From NCBI RefSeq assembly GCF_051842935.1, contig NZ_JBPXRR010000003.1, positions 25,473 through 89,472 of the forward strand: a DNA stretch of 64,000 bases. Reading direction: 5' to 3'. Below are positions 8,487 through 16,257 of the stretch, piece after piece. The notes beneath the pieces are model-generated. The model was not told the DNA's origin. It was given only the letters and a program-made list of their open reading frames with translations, and searched no databases. Positions within the stretch are counted from its first letter, which is position 1, and each line of letters opens with the position of its first letter. This stretch comes from Pseudalkalibacillus sp051842935 (GTDB lineage: Bacteria; Bacillota; Bacilli; Bacillales; Fictibacillaceae). Position numbers and translations under genes: made by a program.

Positions 8487-10602
8487 ACAATTGAGCCAAG
8501 AGCAGAAAGTATATAGAATATCAGGCTTCACCTGAGCGAACTGTGCCAAAAAGTTCGAAACGAACGTGAAACACCTGGATGGTGTTTCTGATGCAAAAGT
8601 AAACTTTACAGCTTCTAAGCTGACGATTACAGGTCAAGCAGATATAAAAGAAATTGAAAAGGCAGGCGCTTTCGAAAACCTGAGAGTCCGACCGGATCAT
8701 GAGCAGGAAGAAGAGACGAAAGAGCCCTTCTTGAAAAAACATCTGAATGTTGTCATTTCTGCGATTCTTCTGGTTCTCGGTTGGTCGCTAAGTCTTGCAA
8801 ATGGGGAAGGATCACTACTGTCCAACGGGCTGTATGCAGGGTCCATCCTTGTCGGAGGCTATCGCCTTTTCCAAACGGGGTTAAAAAACCTGATACGTCT
8901 TGATTTTGATATGAGAACACTGATGACGATTGCGATCATCGGGGCCGCTATCATAGGTGAATGGGGCGAAGGTGCGATGGTCGTCATCCTATTCGCCATC
9001 AGTGAGATCCTTGAAGCTTATTCGATGGATAAGGCCCGGCAATCGATTCGCGGATTGATGGAAATTGCACCGAAAGAGGCGACGATTCGTCGAAACGGAG
9101 AAGAAATCACCATTCCAGTAGATGACGTCCAAGTCGGAGATACGATGATTGTCTTACCTGGTCAAAAACTCGCGATGGACGGAGTTGTGACAAGAGGAAG
9201 CTCTTCCATCAATCAATCAGCGATTACAGGAGAGTCCGTACCTGTCCAGATGGACGAGGGAGACGAGGTTTTCGCGGGTACACTGAATGTAGAAGGGTTT
9301 CTAGAGGTTGAGGTTACGAAGCGTGTGGAAGACACGACCCTCTCCAAAATCATTCATCTGGTCGAAGAGGCACAAGAAGAACGTGCGCCTTCCCAATCTT
9401 TCGTCGATAAATTTGCGAAGTATTATACCCCTGCGATCATTTTAATCGCGATCGGAGTGGCGACCATTCCTCCATTACTCGGAGCAAATTGGAGCGAGTG
9501 GGTCTATCAAGGTCTTGCAGTGCTCGTAGTCGGTTGCCCTTGTGCACTCGTCATTTCTACGCCAGTGTCCATTGTGACAGCTGTCGGAAATGCAGCTCGT
9601 AACGGGATATTGGTCAAAGGAGGCGTCTATCTCGAGGAAGCTGGCAAGCTGAAGTCCATTGCGTTTGATAAAACCGGTACATTGACGAATGGTGTACCTG
9701 AAGTGACCGACATCATCAACCTTGAGGGGTATGACGAAGATACGGTACTGAAGATCGCAGCCTTGTTGGAAAGCCGTTCTCAGCATCCTCTCGCATCTGC
9801 CATTTTAAAAAGAGCAGATCAAGCGGGAGTGGATGTCGACAATGATGATTTAGAATCCTTTACTTCCATTACCGGTAAGGGTATCAAAGGAACAATTGCT
9901 GGGGAGGTTTATTACGCAGGGAGCATTTCGCTCTTCAACGAGGACCTAAACCTCTCTCTTACCGAAGACACCGACCTGGCCATTGATCGACTTAGATCAG
10001 AAGGGAAAACGGTGCTTGCGATCGGAACGGAAAAAGCACTGCTAGGGGTATTCGCTGTCGCCGACACGATTCGGAAGGAAAGTCCGGAAGTGGTCAAAGC
10101 CCTGCATCAATTGGGTATCAAAAATACAATCATGCTCACAGGTGACCATGAACGGACGGCCCAAAGCATTGCTAAACAGATGAACATCACAACGGTGAAG
10201 GCAGAGCTCTTACCTGAAGAAAAACTCAATTATATTAAAGAATATAGAGATAAGTATGGCAGTGTCGCCATGATTGGAGATGGCGTGAATGATGCTCCTG
10301 CATTGGCATCTTCAACAGTCGGAATCGCCATGGGCGGTGCAGGAACCGACACCGCCATTGAAACGGCAGACATCGCCTTGATGGGAGACGATCTCCGTAA
10401 ATTACCATACGCAATCAAGTTAAGCCGTAAAACGCTGAACATCATCAAACAGAATATCGGTTTTTCAATCGGAATCAAGATTGTAGCGCTCTTATTAGTC
10501 GTGCCAGGATGGCTGACATTATGGATTGCCATTTTCGCCGACATGGGGGCAACACTACTCGTCACACTGAACGGCCTACGCCTACTCCGGTTGAAAGACT
10601 AA
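8473..10602 (+). CDS. cadA: Cd/Zn/Pb P1B-type ATPase CadA with in-frame TGA at the HMA-domain Cys
   Basis: Efflux ATPase for Cd, Zn and Pb. The TTG at 8473 is 7 nt after a very strong GAGGAGGGG site, so translation should begin there, giving 709 codons. The HMA domain reads GFT-TGA-ANCAKKFE: codon 21 (8533-8535) is TGA where relatives have the first Cys of the GFTCANC metal site. The rest of the frame is open and intact: CPC ion site (about 355-357), DKTGT phosphorylation site (about 399) and GDGVND hinge. The downstream GTG at 8566 has no ribosome site, so simple reinitiation is not obvious. It could be a selenocysteine or suppressed codon, a nonsense mutation that disables only full-length synthesis, or an assembly error. 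It is coupled to cadC. Confidence 0.85.
8568..8588 (+). other. perfect hairpin downstream of the cadA in-frame TGA
   Basis: GAAACACC-TGGAT-GGTGTTTC, an 8-bp perfect stem with a G as second loop base, 32 nt after the TGA. A smaller stem GTTCG-AAA-CGAAC (8553-8565) lies closer. Bacterial SECIS elements are hairpins just after UGA with a G early in the loop; this loop starts 40 nt after the UGA, slightly farther than usual, so the match is only suggestive. Confidence 0.35.
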
Positions 10603-10611
10603 AGACCTACC

Positions 10612-10669
10612 GTGCCAGGTACCTCTCAGAAAGCTTGATATCATCTCTTTCTTTTGAGGTGCCTGGCAC
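10612..10669. repeat. GTGCCTGGCAC-type intergenic hairpin repeat, copy 2
   Basis: GTGCCAGGTACC (10612-10623) and GGTGCCTGGCAC (10658-10669) form the arms of a 58-bp imperfect palindrome, with inner arms TCAGAAAG / CTTTCTTTTGA. It starts 9 bp after the cadA stop, so copies 1 and 2 bracket the cadCA operon. Confidence 0.8.
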
Positions 10670-10670
10670 T

Positions 10671-10694
10671 GCTTACACCCTCAGGGGTATAAGC
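10671..10694. promoter_or_regulatory. CstR-type operator 1
   Basis: Palindrome GCTTACACCC-TCA-GGGGTATAAGC, sharing the ACCC/GGGGTAT core with four further sites downstream. It has no obvious promoter of its own. Confidence 0.5.
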
Positions 10695-10762
10695 AGAAGA
10701 CTTGAACCGCATGCAGCAAACGGGTAAGATGGATTCAAGAAATGAAGTAAAAGCAGATGGGT

Positions 10763-10805
10763 TTGCATTTATTGTATAGATGTTGTATTATACCCATAGG
10801 GGTAT
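10763..10805 (+). promoter_or_regulatory. cstR promoter with overlapping operator 2
   Basis: TTGCAT (10763-10768), a 17-bp spacer and TATTAT (10786-10791). The palindrome ATACCCATAGGGGTAT (10790-10805) overlaps the -10 box, so bound repressor would block the polymerase. This is the expected autoregulation of cstR. Confidence 0.8.
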
Positions 10806-10839
10806 TAAAAGTAAGTATTTGAAAGGAGGTCCACACCTC

Positions 10840-11100
10840 ATGGAATATACAGATCAAATGAAAAACCGCGTAAAGCGTATCGAAGGACAAGTTCGTGGTG
10901 TCCTCAAAATGATGGAAGAAGAAAAAGACTGTAAGGACCTCGTTACGCAAATGTCAGCCATCCGTAGTGCGCTGGATCGTACGATTGGGTTAGTTGTTGG
11001 AACAAACCTTGAGCAATGTGTGCGTGAGCAAATGGATAAGGGCGAAAACACAGAGGAGCTCATCCAAGAAGCTGTCAATCTACTTGTCAAAAGCCGATAA
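10840..11100 (+). CDS. cstR: CsoR-family persulfide-responsive repressor CstR
   Basis: 86 aa from the ATG at 10840, 10 nt after AAAGGAGGT. It is an all-helical CsoR-family repressor. It has Cys31 (KDCKD) and Cys60 (LEQC), but the copper-binding His of true CsoR is replaced by Asn (TNLEQC), the pattern of the persulfide sensor CstR of Staphylococcus aureus rather than a copper sensor. Reactive sulfur species crosslink the two Cys and release DNA. The sulfur-handling operon downstream and the palindromes around it fit this role. Confidence 0.9.
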   Translation: MEYTDQMKNRVKRIEGQVRGVLKMMEEEKDCKDLVTQMSAIRSALDRTIGLVVGTNLEQCVREQMDKGENTEELIQEAVNLLVKSR

Positions 11101-11112
11101 AAAACAAAGGTG

Positions 11113-11155
11113 TTGACACATTATCTAATGTGTCATATTATACCCTTAGGGGTAT
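11113..11155 (+). promoter_or_regulatory. promoter of the sulfur operon with overlapping operator 3
   Basis: TTGACA (11113-11118), a 17-bp spacer and TATTAT (11136-11141), with the palindrome ATACCCTTAGGGGTAT (11140-11155) overlapping the -10 box. It has the same architecture as the cstR promoter, but a consensus -35. Confidence 0.85.
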
Positions 11156-11186
11156 CAAGAACACCTTTTTATTTTTAAGTATTATA

Positions 11187-11202
11187 ATACCTATAGGGGT
11201 AT
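11187..11202. promoter_or_regulatory. CstR-type operator 4
   Basis: ATACCTATAGGGGTAT, downstream of the predicted transcription start and 40 bp before the first gene; probably a second repressor site that strengthens control. Confidence 0.65.
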
Positions 11203-11242
11203 GAGTATATAAAGTCAATTACAATACAGGAGGTCATATAAA

Positions 11243-11728
11243 ATGACAGAACAAAAGAAAGACAAAACAACGATCGTCCTATTCAGTGGAGATCTTGACA
11301 AAGCAATTGCGGCATACATCATTGCCAACGGTGCTGCAGCCTATGATCACGAGGTGACGATCTTCCATACATTCTGGGGATTGAATACACTCCGTAAAGA
11401 TGAGCAAGTTCCAGTGAAAAAAGGAATGCTCGAGAAGATGTTCGGCCGTATGATGCCACGTGGTACAAACAAACTTGGACTTTCTAAGATGAACATGGCT
11501 GGAATGGGTCCAAAAATGATCAAGAAAGTCATGAAAAAACACAACGTTTCAACACTTCCAGAGCTTGTTGAAATGGCTCAAATGCAAGGGGTGAACCTTG
11601 TCGCATGTACGATGACGATGGATCTACTCGGTCTTCAAAAAGAAGAACTGTTGGATGACATCGACTACGCAGGTGTTGCAGCATACCTTGGGGAAGCGAA
11701 CGAAGGTAAAGTTAACTTATTCATCTAA
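11243..11728 (+). CDS. DsrE-like sulfurtransferase-type protein
   Basis: 161 aa, ATG after CAGGAGGTC. The 'GDLDKAIAAYIIANGAAAYDHEVTIFHTFWGL' stretch (16-47) and the conserved Cys122 in 'VACTMTMDLLGL' mark the DsrE/DsrF-like family, whose members carry sulfane sulfur as a Cys persulfide. A Met/Lys-rich insertion (about 55-95) is seen in the larger members of the group. It is the first gene of the CstR-controlled operon, so it probably passes persulfide sulfur to the rhodanese/TusA proteins that follow. Confidence 0.85.
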   Translation: MTEQKKDKTTIVLFSGDLDKAIAAYIIANGAAAYDHEVTIFHTFWGLNTLRKDEQVPVKKGMLEKMFGRMMPRGTNKLGLSKMNMAGMGPKMIKKVMKKHNVSTLPELVEMAQMQGVNLVACTMTMDLLGLQKEELLDDIDYAGVAAYLGEANEGKVNLFI

Positions 11729-11746
11729 TTTTTTATGTTTAAAATA

Positions 11747-11762
11747 ATACCCCAGGGGCTAT
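11747..11762. promoter_or_regulatory. CstR-type operator 5 (internal)
   Basis: ATACCCCAGGGGCTAT between the first DsrE gene and the rhodanese gene. It suggests an internal repressible promoter or roadblock; the -10/-35 match is weak. Confidence 0.5.
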
Positions 11763-11799
11763 TGTACAACTGTGATTTCATATCAAGGAGGATTTACGA

Positions 11800-12108
11800 A
11801 TGGTTAAAACAATCGAACCTAAGAAAGTTGAAGAAAAATTAGTGAAGAGTGAAAGACTAAGTATCATTGATGTTCGTAAAGATGAAGAGGTTGCAAAAGG
11901 AATGATCCCTGGTGCCACTCACATTCCTCTAGACGAGATTCCTGATCGTTTCAATGAAATTCCGAAGGATGAAGAGCATGTGATGGTCTGCCGTTCCGGT
12001 GGCCGTAGCGGTAAAGCTGCTCAATTTTTACAAGAAAAAGGTTACGATGTCCTGAACATGACTGGCGGTATGCTGGCATGGGACGGTCAGACTCAACCTA
12101 AAAAATAA
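11800..12108 (+). CDS. single-domain rhodanese
   Basis: 102 aa with ribosome site AAGGAGG. One rhodanese domain covers the whole protein: 'IIDVRKDEEVAKGMIPGATHIPL' near the N terminus and the active-site loop CRSGGRS with catalytic Cys64. It transfers sulfane sulfur from persulfide or thiosulfate to an acceptor. It lies within the cst-like operon between the DsrE and TusA-rhodanese genes. Confidence 0.92.
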   Translation: MVKTIEPKKVEEKLVKSERLSIIDVRKDEEVAKGMIPGATHIPLDEIPDRFNEIPKDEEHVMVCRSGGRSGKAAQFLQEKGYDVLNMTGGMLAWDGQTQPKK

Positions 12109-12135
12109 CTCTCAAACTGAAGGAGGCAATTACAC

Positions 12136-12699
12136 ATGATTAAAACAGACCACGTATTGGATGCAAAAGGGCTTGCATGCCCAATGCCGATTGTAAAGAC
12201 GAAAAAAGCGATTGGAGAGGTAGACCCGGGTCAGGTACTTGAAATCCAAGCGACTGACAAAGGATCAACAGCAGACCTTCAAGCATGGGCGAAGTCAACG
12301 GGTCATCAGTATCTCGGGACGAAAGAAGAAGGAGATGTACTCAAACACTACCTTCGCAAAGCAAGTGAAGCAGAAACGAAAGAAGAATCAAGCTACCCTC
12401 ATGTCATTAACAACGATGAATTGAAAACGAAGCTTGGAAATGAAGACATCGTCGTACTTGATGTACGTGAACCAGCAGAATATGCCTTCAGCCGTATTCC
12501 TGGAGCGAAATCCATTCCTCTAGGTGAGCTGGAAGAACGCATGAGCGAATTGAATGAAGAAGACAATATTCATGTTGTTTGTCGAACTGGAAACCGTAGT
12601 GACCGAGCTGCACAAATATTATCTGAAAAAGGCTATAAGAACGTATTGAACGTCGTCCCTGGTATGTCCAAATGGGATGGCGAGACAGAAAACGACTAA
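12136..12699 (+). CDS. TusA-rhodanese fusion (CstA-like)
   Basis: 187 aa. Residues 1-72 form a TusA domain with the CPMP motif (Cys15), and residues 88-185 a rhodanese domain with loop CRTGNRS (Cys149). The two Cys could relay persulfide within one chain, as proposed for staphylococcal CstA, which has a related multidomain design. Its TusA half is strikingly similar to the free TusA protein at 14305-14532, suggesting duplication within the operon. Ribosome site AAGGAGG. Confidence 0.9.
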   Translation: MIKTDHVLDAKGLACPMPIVKTKKAIGEVDPGQVLEIQATDKGSTADLQAWAKSTGHQYLGTKEEGDVLKHYLRKASEAETKEESSYPHVINNDELKTKLGNEDIVVLDVREPAEYAFSRIPGAKSIPLGELEERMSELNEEDNIHVVCRTGNRSDRAAQILSEKGYKNVLNVVPGMSKWDGETEND

Positions 12700-12723
12700 T
12701 ACAAAAATCAGGAGGTTTTTCAA

Positions 12724-13119
12724 ATGGCAAGAAAAGTAGCAATCATTGCAAGTAACGGTAGTCTATTCGACGCTTATAAAGTATTCAACGTAGCAACTGC
12801 AGCAGCAGCATCTGACTCTGAAGTGGCGATCTTCTTTACATTTGAAGGATTGAACTTGATTCATAAGGAAGGCCATAAGCAACTGCCGATTCCAGAAGGG
12901 AAAGAGCATTACGAAGAAGGTTTCAAGAATTCTAATGTGCCTTCCATTCCTGAGCTCGTTGAAATGGCGCAAGAACTGGATGTTAAATTGATTGGTTGTC
13001 AAATGACAATGGATGTCATGGGACTAGAGAAAGAACACTTTGTAGATGGAATTGATGTTGGTGGAGCTGTGACATTCCTTGACTTTGCTGAAAATGCTGA
13101 TGTCACACTCACCTTTTAA
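12724..13119 (+). CDS. DsrE-like protein, shorter paralogue
   Basis: 131 aa. It lacks the Met/Lys insertion of the first DsrE protein but keeps the same core, including Cys92 in 'GCQMTMDVMGLEKEHF'. Two DsrE paralogues in one operon could form a hetero-oligomer, or act at separate steps of sulfur relay. Good ribosome site (CAGGAGG). Confidence 0.85.
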   Translation: MARKVAIIASNGSLFDAYKVFNVATAAAASDSEVAIFFTFEGLNLIHKEGHKQLPIPEGKEHYEEGFKNSNVPSIPELVEMAQELDVKLIGCQMTMDVMGLEKEHFVDGIDVGGAVTFLDFAENADVTLTF

Positions 13120-13139
13120 TAAAGGAGGAGAGAGAAATT

Positions 13140-14273
13140 ATGGCACTTAAAAAAATGACGGCTAAAGAAGTCGCACAAAAAGTCATCAATAATGAAAGAC
13201 TATTCATTCTGGATGTTCGTAACGAAGAAGCTCACCAAGACTGGAAAATTGAAGGTGAGTCAGTCGAAATGATTAACATTCCGTATTTTGATTTGATTGA
13301 AGGGGTCGATCATATCCTTGATCAACTCCCAGATGATACTGAAAAACTGGTAGTCTGTGCGAAAGAAGGTTCATCCAAGTTCGTAGGTGAACAACTTGTT
13401 GAAGCAGGTGTTGAAAATGTTTCTTATCTCCAAGGTGGGATGAAAACATGGAGTGAACACCTTGAACCGGTCAAAATCGGTGATCTGAAAGATGGCGGAG
13501 CGATTTATCAATTCGTCCGTATCGGTAAAGGTTGCCTTTCATACCTCGTTGAATCCAACGGAGAAGCGATGATCATCGATTCAAACCGTATGACGGAGCC
13601 GTATGAAGCATTCGTAAATGAAAAAAGCTTGAACGTTAAGCATATCGCCGATACGCACCTTCACGCTGATCATATTTCCGGTGGTCGTAAGCTTGCAGAA
13701 ATTTTCGGAGCAGAATACTACTTGCCACCGAAAGACGCAACGGAAGTCACATTTGACTATAAGCGACTTGAAGAAGGAAATGATCTGACGGTAGGAAATA
13801 CGAAGATTCAAGTACAACCGATCTATTCACCAGGACACACGATTGGAAGTACCTCTTTCATTGTAGATGATCAATATCTACTAACAGGAGATATCCTTTT
13901 CGTGAAATCAATCGGTCGTCCAGACCTAGCTGGTAAAGCTGAAGACTGGGTCGGTGACTTGAGAGATACACTCTATCGCAAGTATAAAGAGCTTTCAGAT
14001 GAACTCGTTGTTCTTCCAGCACACTTCTCTAAGATGGAAGAATTGAACGAAGACGGATCTGTCAAAGCGAAGCTCGGCGATCTATATGCGAAAAACAGTG
14101 GATTGAATGTGGAGGATGAAGGTGAGTTCCGTAAGCTTGTGACTGAAAACCTTCCACCACAACCGAATGCGTATCAAGAAATCCGTGAAACGAATATGGG
14201 TAAAATCAACCCTGAAGATGAAGAGCAACGTGAAATGGAAATTGGACCAAACCGCTGTGCGGTAGAAGGATAA
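13140..14273 (+). CDS. rhodanese-persulfide dioxygenase fusion (MBL fold)
   Basis: 377 aa. An N-terminal rhodanese domain (about 6-110, Cys73 in VVCAKEG) is followed by a metallo-beta-lactamase persulfide dioxygenase domain with HLHADH (173-178) and the downstream His of 'SPGHTIGS' and Asp of 'LLTGDILF'. Such enzymes oxidise glutathione-type or low-molecular-weight persulfide to sulfite. In staphylococcal CstB the dioxygenase comes first and the rhodanese domains last; here the order is reversed. Sulfite made here could leave through the TauE exporter downstream. Confidence 0.9.
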   Translation: MALKKMTAKEVAQKVINNERLFILDVRNEEAHQDWKIEGESVEMINIPYFDLIEGVDHILDQLPDDTEKLVVCAKEGSSKFVGEQLVEAGVENVSYLQGGMKTWSEHLEPVKIGDLKDGGAIYQFVRIGKGCLSYLVESNGEAMIIDSNRMTEPYEAFVNEKSLNVKHIADTHLHADHISGGRKLAEIFGAEYYLPPKDATEVTFDYKRLEEGNDLTVGNTKIQVQPIYSPGHTIGSTSFIVDDQYLLTGDILFVKSIGRPDLAGKAEDWVGDLRDTLYRKYKELSDELVVLPAHFSKMEELNEDGSVKAKLGDLYAKNSGLNVEDEGEFRKLVTENLPPQPNAYQEIRETNMGKINPEDEEQREMEIGPNRCAVEG

Positions 14274-14304
14274 AAATAACCACAACTATTAGGAGGTCAT
14301 AAAT

Positions 14305-14532
14305 ATGAATTCAGATAAAGTATTAGATGCAAAAGGACTAGCATGTCCAATGCCAATCGTAAAAACGAAGAAAGCAATCGATGAAATCAACTCTGGTGAA
14401 GTACTAGAAATCCATGCAACAGATAAAGGTGCAAAAAGTGACCTTACAGCTTGGGTGAAGTCTGGCGGACACGAACTGCTTCAAGATGCAGAAGAAGACG
14501 GCGTGTTCAAGTTCTGGATCAAAAAAGCGTAA
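14305..14532 (+). CDS. TusA-like sulfurtransferase
   Basis: 75 aa, ribosome site AGGAGGT. It has the CPMP motif with Cys14 and is nearly the same as the TusA half of the TusA-rhodanese fusion upstream. A small persulfide carrier, it probably shuttles sulfane sulfur between the DsrE, rhodanese and dioxygenase proteins of this operon. A terminator follows. Confidence 0.92.
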   Translation: MNSDKVLDAKGLACPMPIVKTKKAIDEINSGEVLEIHATDKGAKSDLTAWVKSGGHELLQDAEEDGVFKFWIKKA

Positions 14533-14541
14533 CGAACAACT

Positions 14542-14570
14542 AAAGGGGCTGTGGGAGCAGCCCCTTTTCA
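14542..14570 (+). terminator. terminator between tusA and tauE
   Basis: Stem AAAGGGGCTG / CAGCCCCTTT with a short T-run. It is probably leaky, since tauE follows in 30 bp without a clear promoter. Confidence 0.8.
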
Positions 14571-14600
14571 TGTAAAAGGTTATAGAAGGAGAGGTAGACC

Positions 14601-15380
14601 ATGGATATCGCATTTATCATAACCATCTTCATGATCGGGTTCGTCGGTTCCTTCGTTTCTGGAATGGTCGGAATCGGTGGATCCATCATTAAATATCCAA
14701 TGCTATTATATATCCCGGCATTACTCGGATTCTCTGCCTTTACAGCCCATGAAGTTTCAGGCATCAGCGCCGTTCAAGTTTTCTTTGCAACCATCGGTGG
14801 TGTGTGGGCATATCGAAAAGGTGGATATCTGAACAAAACATTGATTATCTATATGGGTTCGAGTGTATTGCTCGGTAGCTTTATCGGAGCTTACGGTTCA
14901 AGATTCCTATCAGAGAGCGGCATCAACATCGTTTATGGAATTTTGGCGACCATCGCAGCCATCATGATGTTCATCCCTAAGAAAGGGTTGGACGATCAAG
15001 ATATGAACAGTGTCACGTTCAACAAATGGTTAGCAGCTGGACTTGCTTTTGCTGTCGGAGTCGGAGCAGGTATCGTAGGAGCGGCAGGTGCGTTCATTCT
15101 AGTACCAATCATGCTCGTCGTTTTGAAAATCCCGACGCGTATGACGATCGCGACGTCACTTGCGATTACGTTCATATCATCAATCGGAGCCACGGTCGGG
15201 AAAATTTCGACAGGTCAGGTGCTGTTAGTTCCAGCCATCATCATGGTGATTGCCAGCTTGATTGCATCTCCATTAGGAGCTCACTTCGGTAAAAGAGTGA
15301 ACACGAAGATCTTGCAATGGATATTAGCACTATTGATCGTAGCAACATCCATTAAGATTTGGCTGGATATCTTCAGCTGA
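14601..15380 (+). CDS. tauE: TauE/SafE-family sulfite exporter
   Basis: 259 aa, ribosome site AAGGAGAGG. About eight membrane helices, with the paired 'GMVGIGGSIIKYP' and 'GVGAGIVGAAGAFILVP' repeats of the TauE/SafE family. In the cst operon of S. aureus the same kind of exporter removes sulfite formed by persulfide dioxygenase. Its stop codon overlaps the end of a convergent small gene. Confidence 0.88.
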   Translation: MDIAFIITIFMIGFVGSFVSGMVGIGGSIIKYPMLLYIPALLGFSAFTAHEVSGISAVQVFFATIGGVWAYRKGGYLNKTLIIYMGSSVLLGSFIGAYGSRFLSESGINIVYGILATIAAIMMFIPKKGLDDQDMNSVTFNKWLAAGLAFAVGVGAGIVGAAGAFILVPIMLVVLKIPTRMTIATSLAITFISSIGATVGKISTGQVLLVPAIIMVIASLIASPLGAHFGKRVNTKILQWILALLIVATSIKIWLDIFS

Positions 15381-15537
15381 CTTTATATGTTTCAATATAC
15401 GTTTCTAGGGCAGGGTGAAATTCTTTTTCGTAATGTCGATCCGGGCATTGCTTGATCGTCTTCAAGTTAAAGAATCCCTGTCCTTTACTATATAAAGGCT
15501 TTTTACAAACGGGACATGTATCTTTGAGAAGGCTCAT
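15373..15537 (-). CDS. 54-aa Cys-rich (zinc-ribbon-like) small protein
   Basis: 54 aa, ATG at 15535-15537 with a strong GGAGGTG site 8 nt upstream. It contains CPVC (Cys8, Cys11) and a later C31-x3-H35 pair that could complete a zinc site. No signal peptide or membrane segment. It converges on tauE and overlaps its last 8 nt. I do not know its function. The gene is shorter than usual gene-finding cut-offs, so it may be missed elsewhere. Confidence 0.75.
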   Translation of the reverse strand: MSLLKDTCPVCKKPLYSKGQGFFNLKTIKQCPDRHYEKEFHPALETYIETYKVS

Positions 15538-15639
15538 AAGATAGACACCTCCAATTAAAAAAAATTTAATTCCTATGTGATTACTAAGGATTATAGCATG
15601 AATGTAGAATAGGTTCCAAACAAAAGGGAGTGGGAAGAC

Positions 15640-16212
15640 TTGTCAGAGAAACGATTCAAGCCTGAAAAAGCAGCAAAATTGTTCAGTGAAGAAAGGAAAA
15701 AGATACTGCCAATTCAAGAAATCATGGAAATCTTGCAACTAAATCGTGAAGCTTCTATTGCAGATCTTGGAGCAGGAAACGGGTATTTTGCGGTTCCTTT
15801 TGCCAAAGCAACCAAACGGGTCTATGCTGTAGATATAGAACCTGAGATGCTCAACATGTTGAAAGAATATGCGGCTGAAAAAGGTGTATCCAATATAGAA
15901 TATGTTGAAAGTGATCTTGAAGAGATTCAATTGGGCGACGGATTGGTTGAACTGGTGTTCGTCGCATTCGTCATCCATGAAGTAAATCATATTGATAAAT
16001 CTTTGGAAGAGTTCAGAAGGATATCAAAGCCGGGTGCTGAAATCGTGTTGCTAGAGTGGAAACCCGAGGAATACCCTGAAATGGGACCTCCTTCACATGA
16101 GAGGATTGCTCCGCAAGATCTCATTGACACTCTTGAGAAGAATGGTTTTCATGCATCCGTTATCTATGAAAATGAAAAAGTATATGGGGTTAAAGCTTTA
16201 TCCCAACAATAG
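15640..16212 (+). CDS. class I SAM-dependent methyltransferase
   Basis: 190 aa with a TTG start after GGGAGTGG. Motif I 'ADLGAGNGYFAVPFA' (41-55), the acidic 'VDIEPEML' strand end, and 'VFVAFVIHEVNH' give a UbiE-type Rossmann methyltransferase. The substrate is unknown. It lies in front of the ResA-like gene, separated by a hairpin. Confidence 0.85.
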   Translation: MSEKRFKPEKAAKLFSEERKKILPIQEIMEILQLNREASIADLGAGNGYFAVPFAKATKRVYAVDIEPEMLNMLKEYAAEKGVSNIEYVESDLEEIQLGDGLVELVFVAFVIHEVNHIDKSLEEFRRISKPGAEIVLLEWKPEEYPEMGPPSHERIAPQDLIDTLEKNGFHASVIYENEKVYGVKALSQQ

Positions 16213-16216
16213 TAGA

Positions 16217-16238
16217 TGAGGAGGTTTAATACCTCCTC
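16217..16238 (+). other. GGAGGT/ACCTCC hairpin between methyltransferase and thioredoxin genes
   Basis: GAGGAGGT-TTAAT-ACCTCCTC, 8-bp perfect stem with no T-run, 12 bp before the ribosome site of the next gene. The CCTCC arm could pair with that site in place of its own partner; an attenuator-like role is only a guess. Confidence 0.4.
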
Positions 16239-16257
16239 CATACATATGAAGGAGTAA

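Noticed and set aside
8566..10602. CadA starting at GTG 8566 as the real protein
   Set aside because: No ribosome site precedes it, while a very strong one serves TTG 8473. It is kept only as an alternative if the TGA is a true stop.
10840..11100. Copper sensor CsoR
   Set aside because: The His ligand is missing (Asn in its place) and the neighbours are sulfur genes, so CstR fits better.
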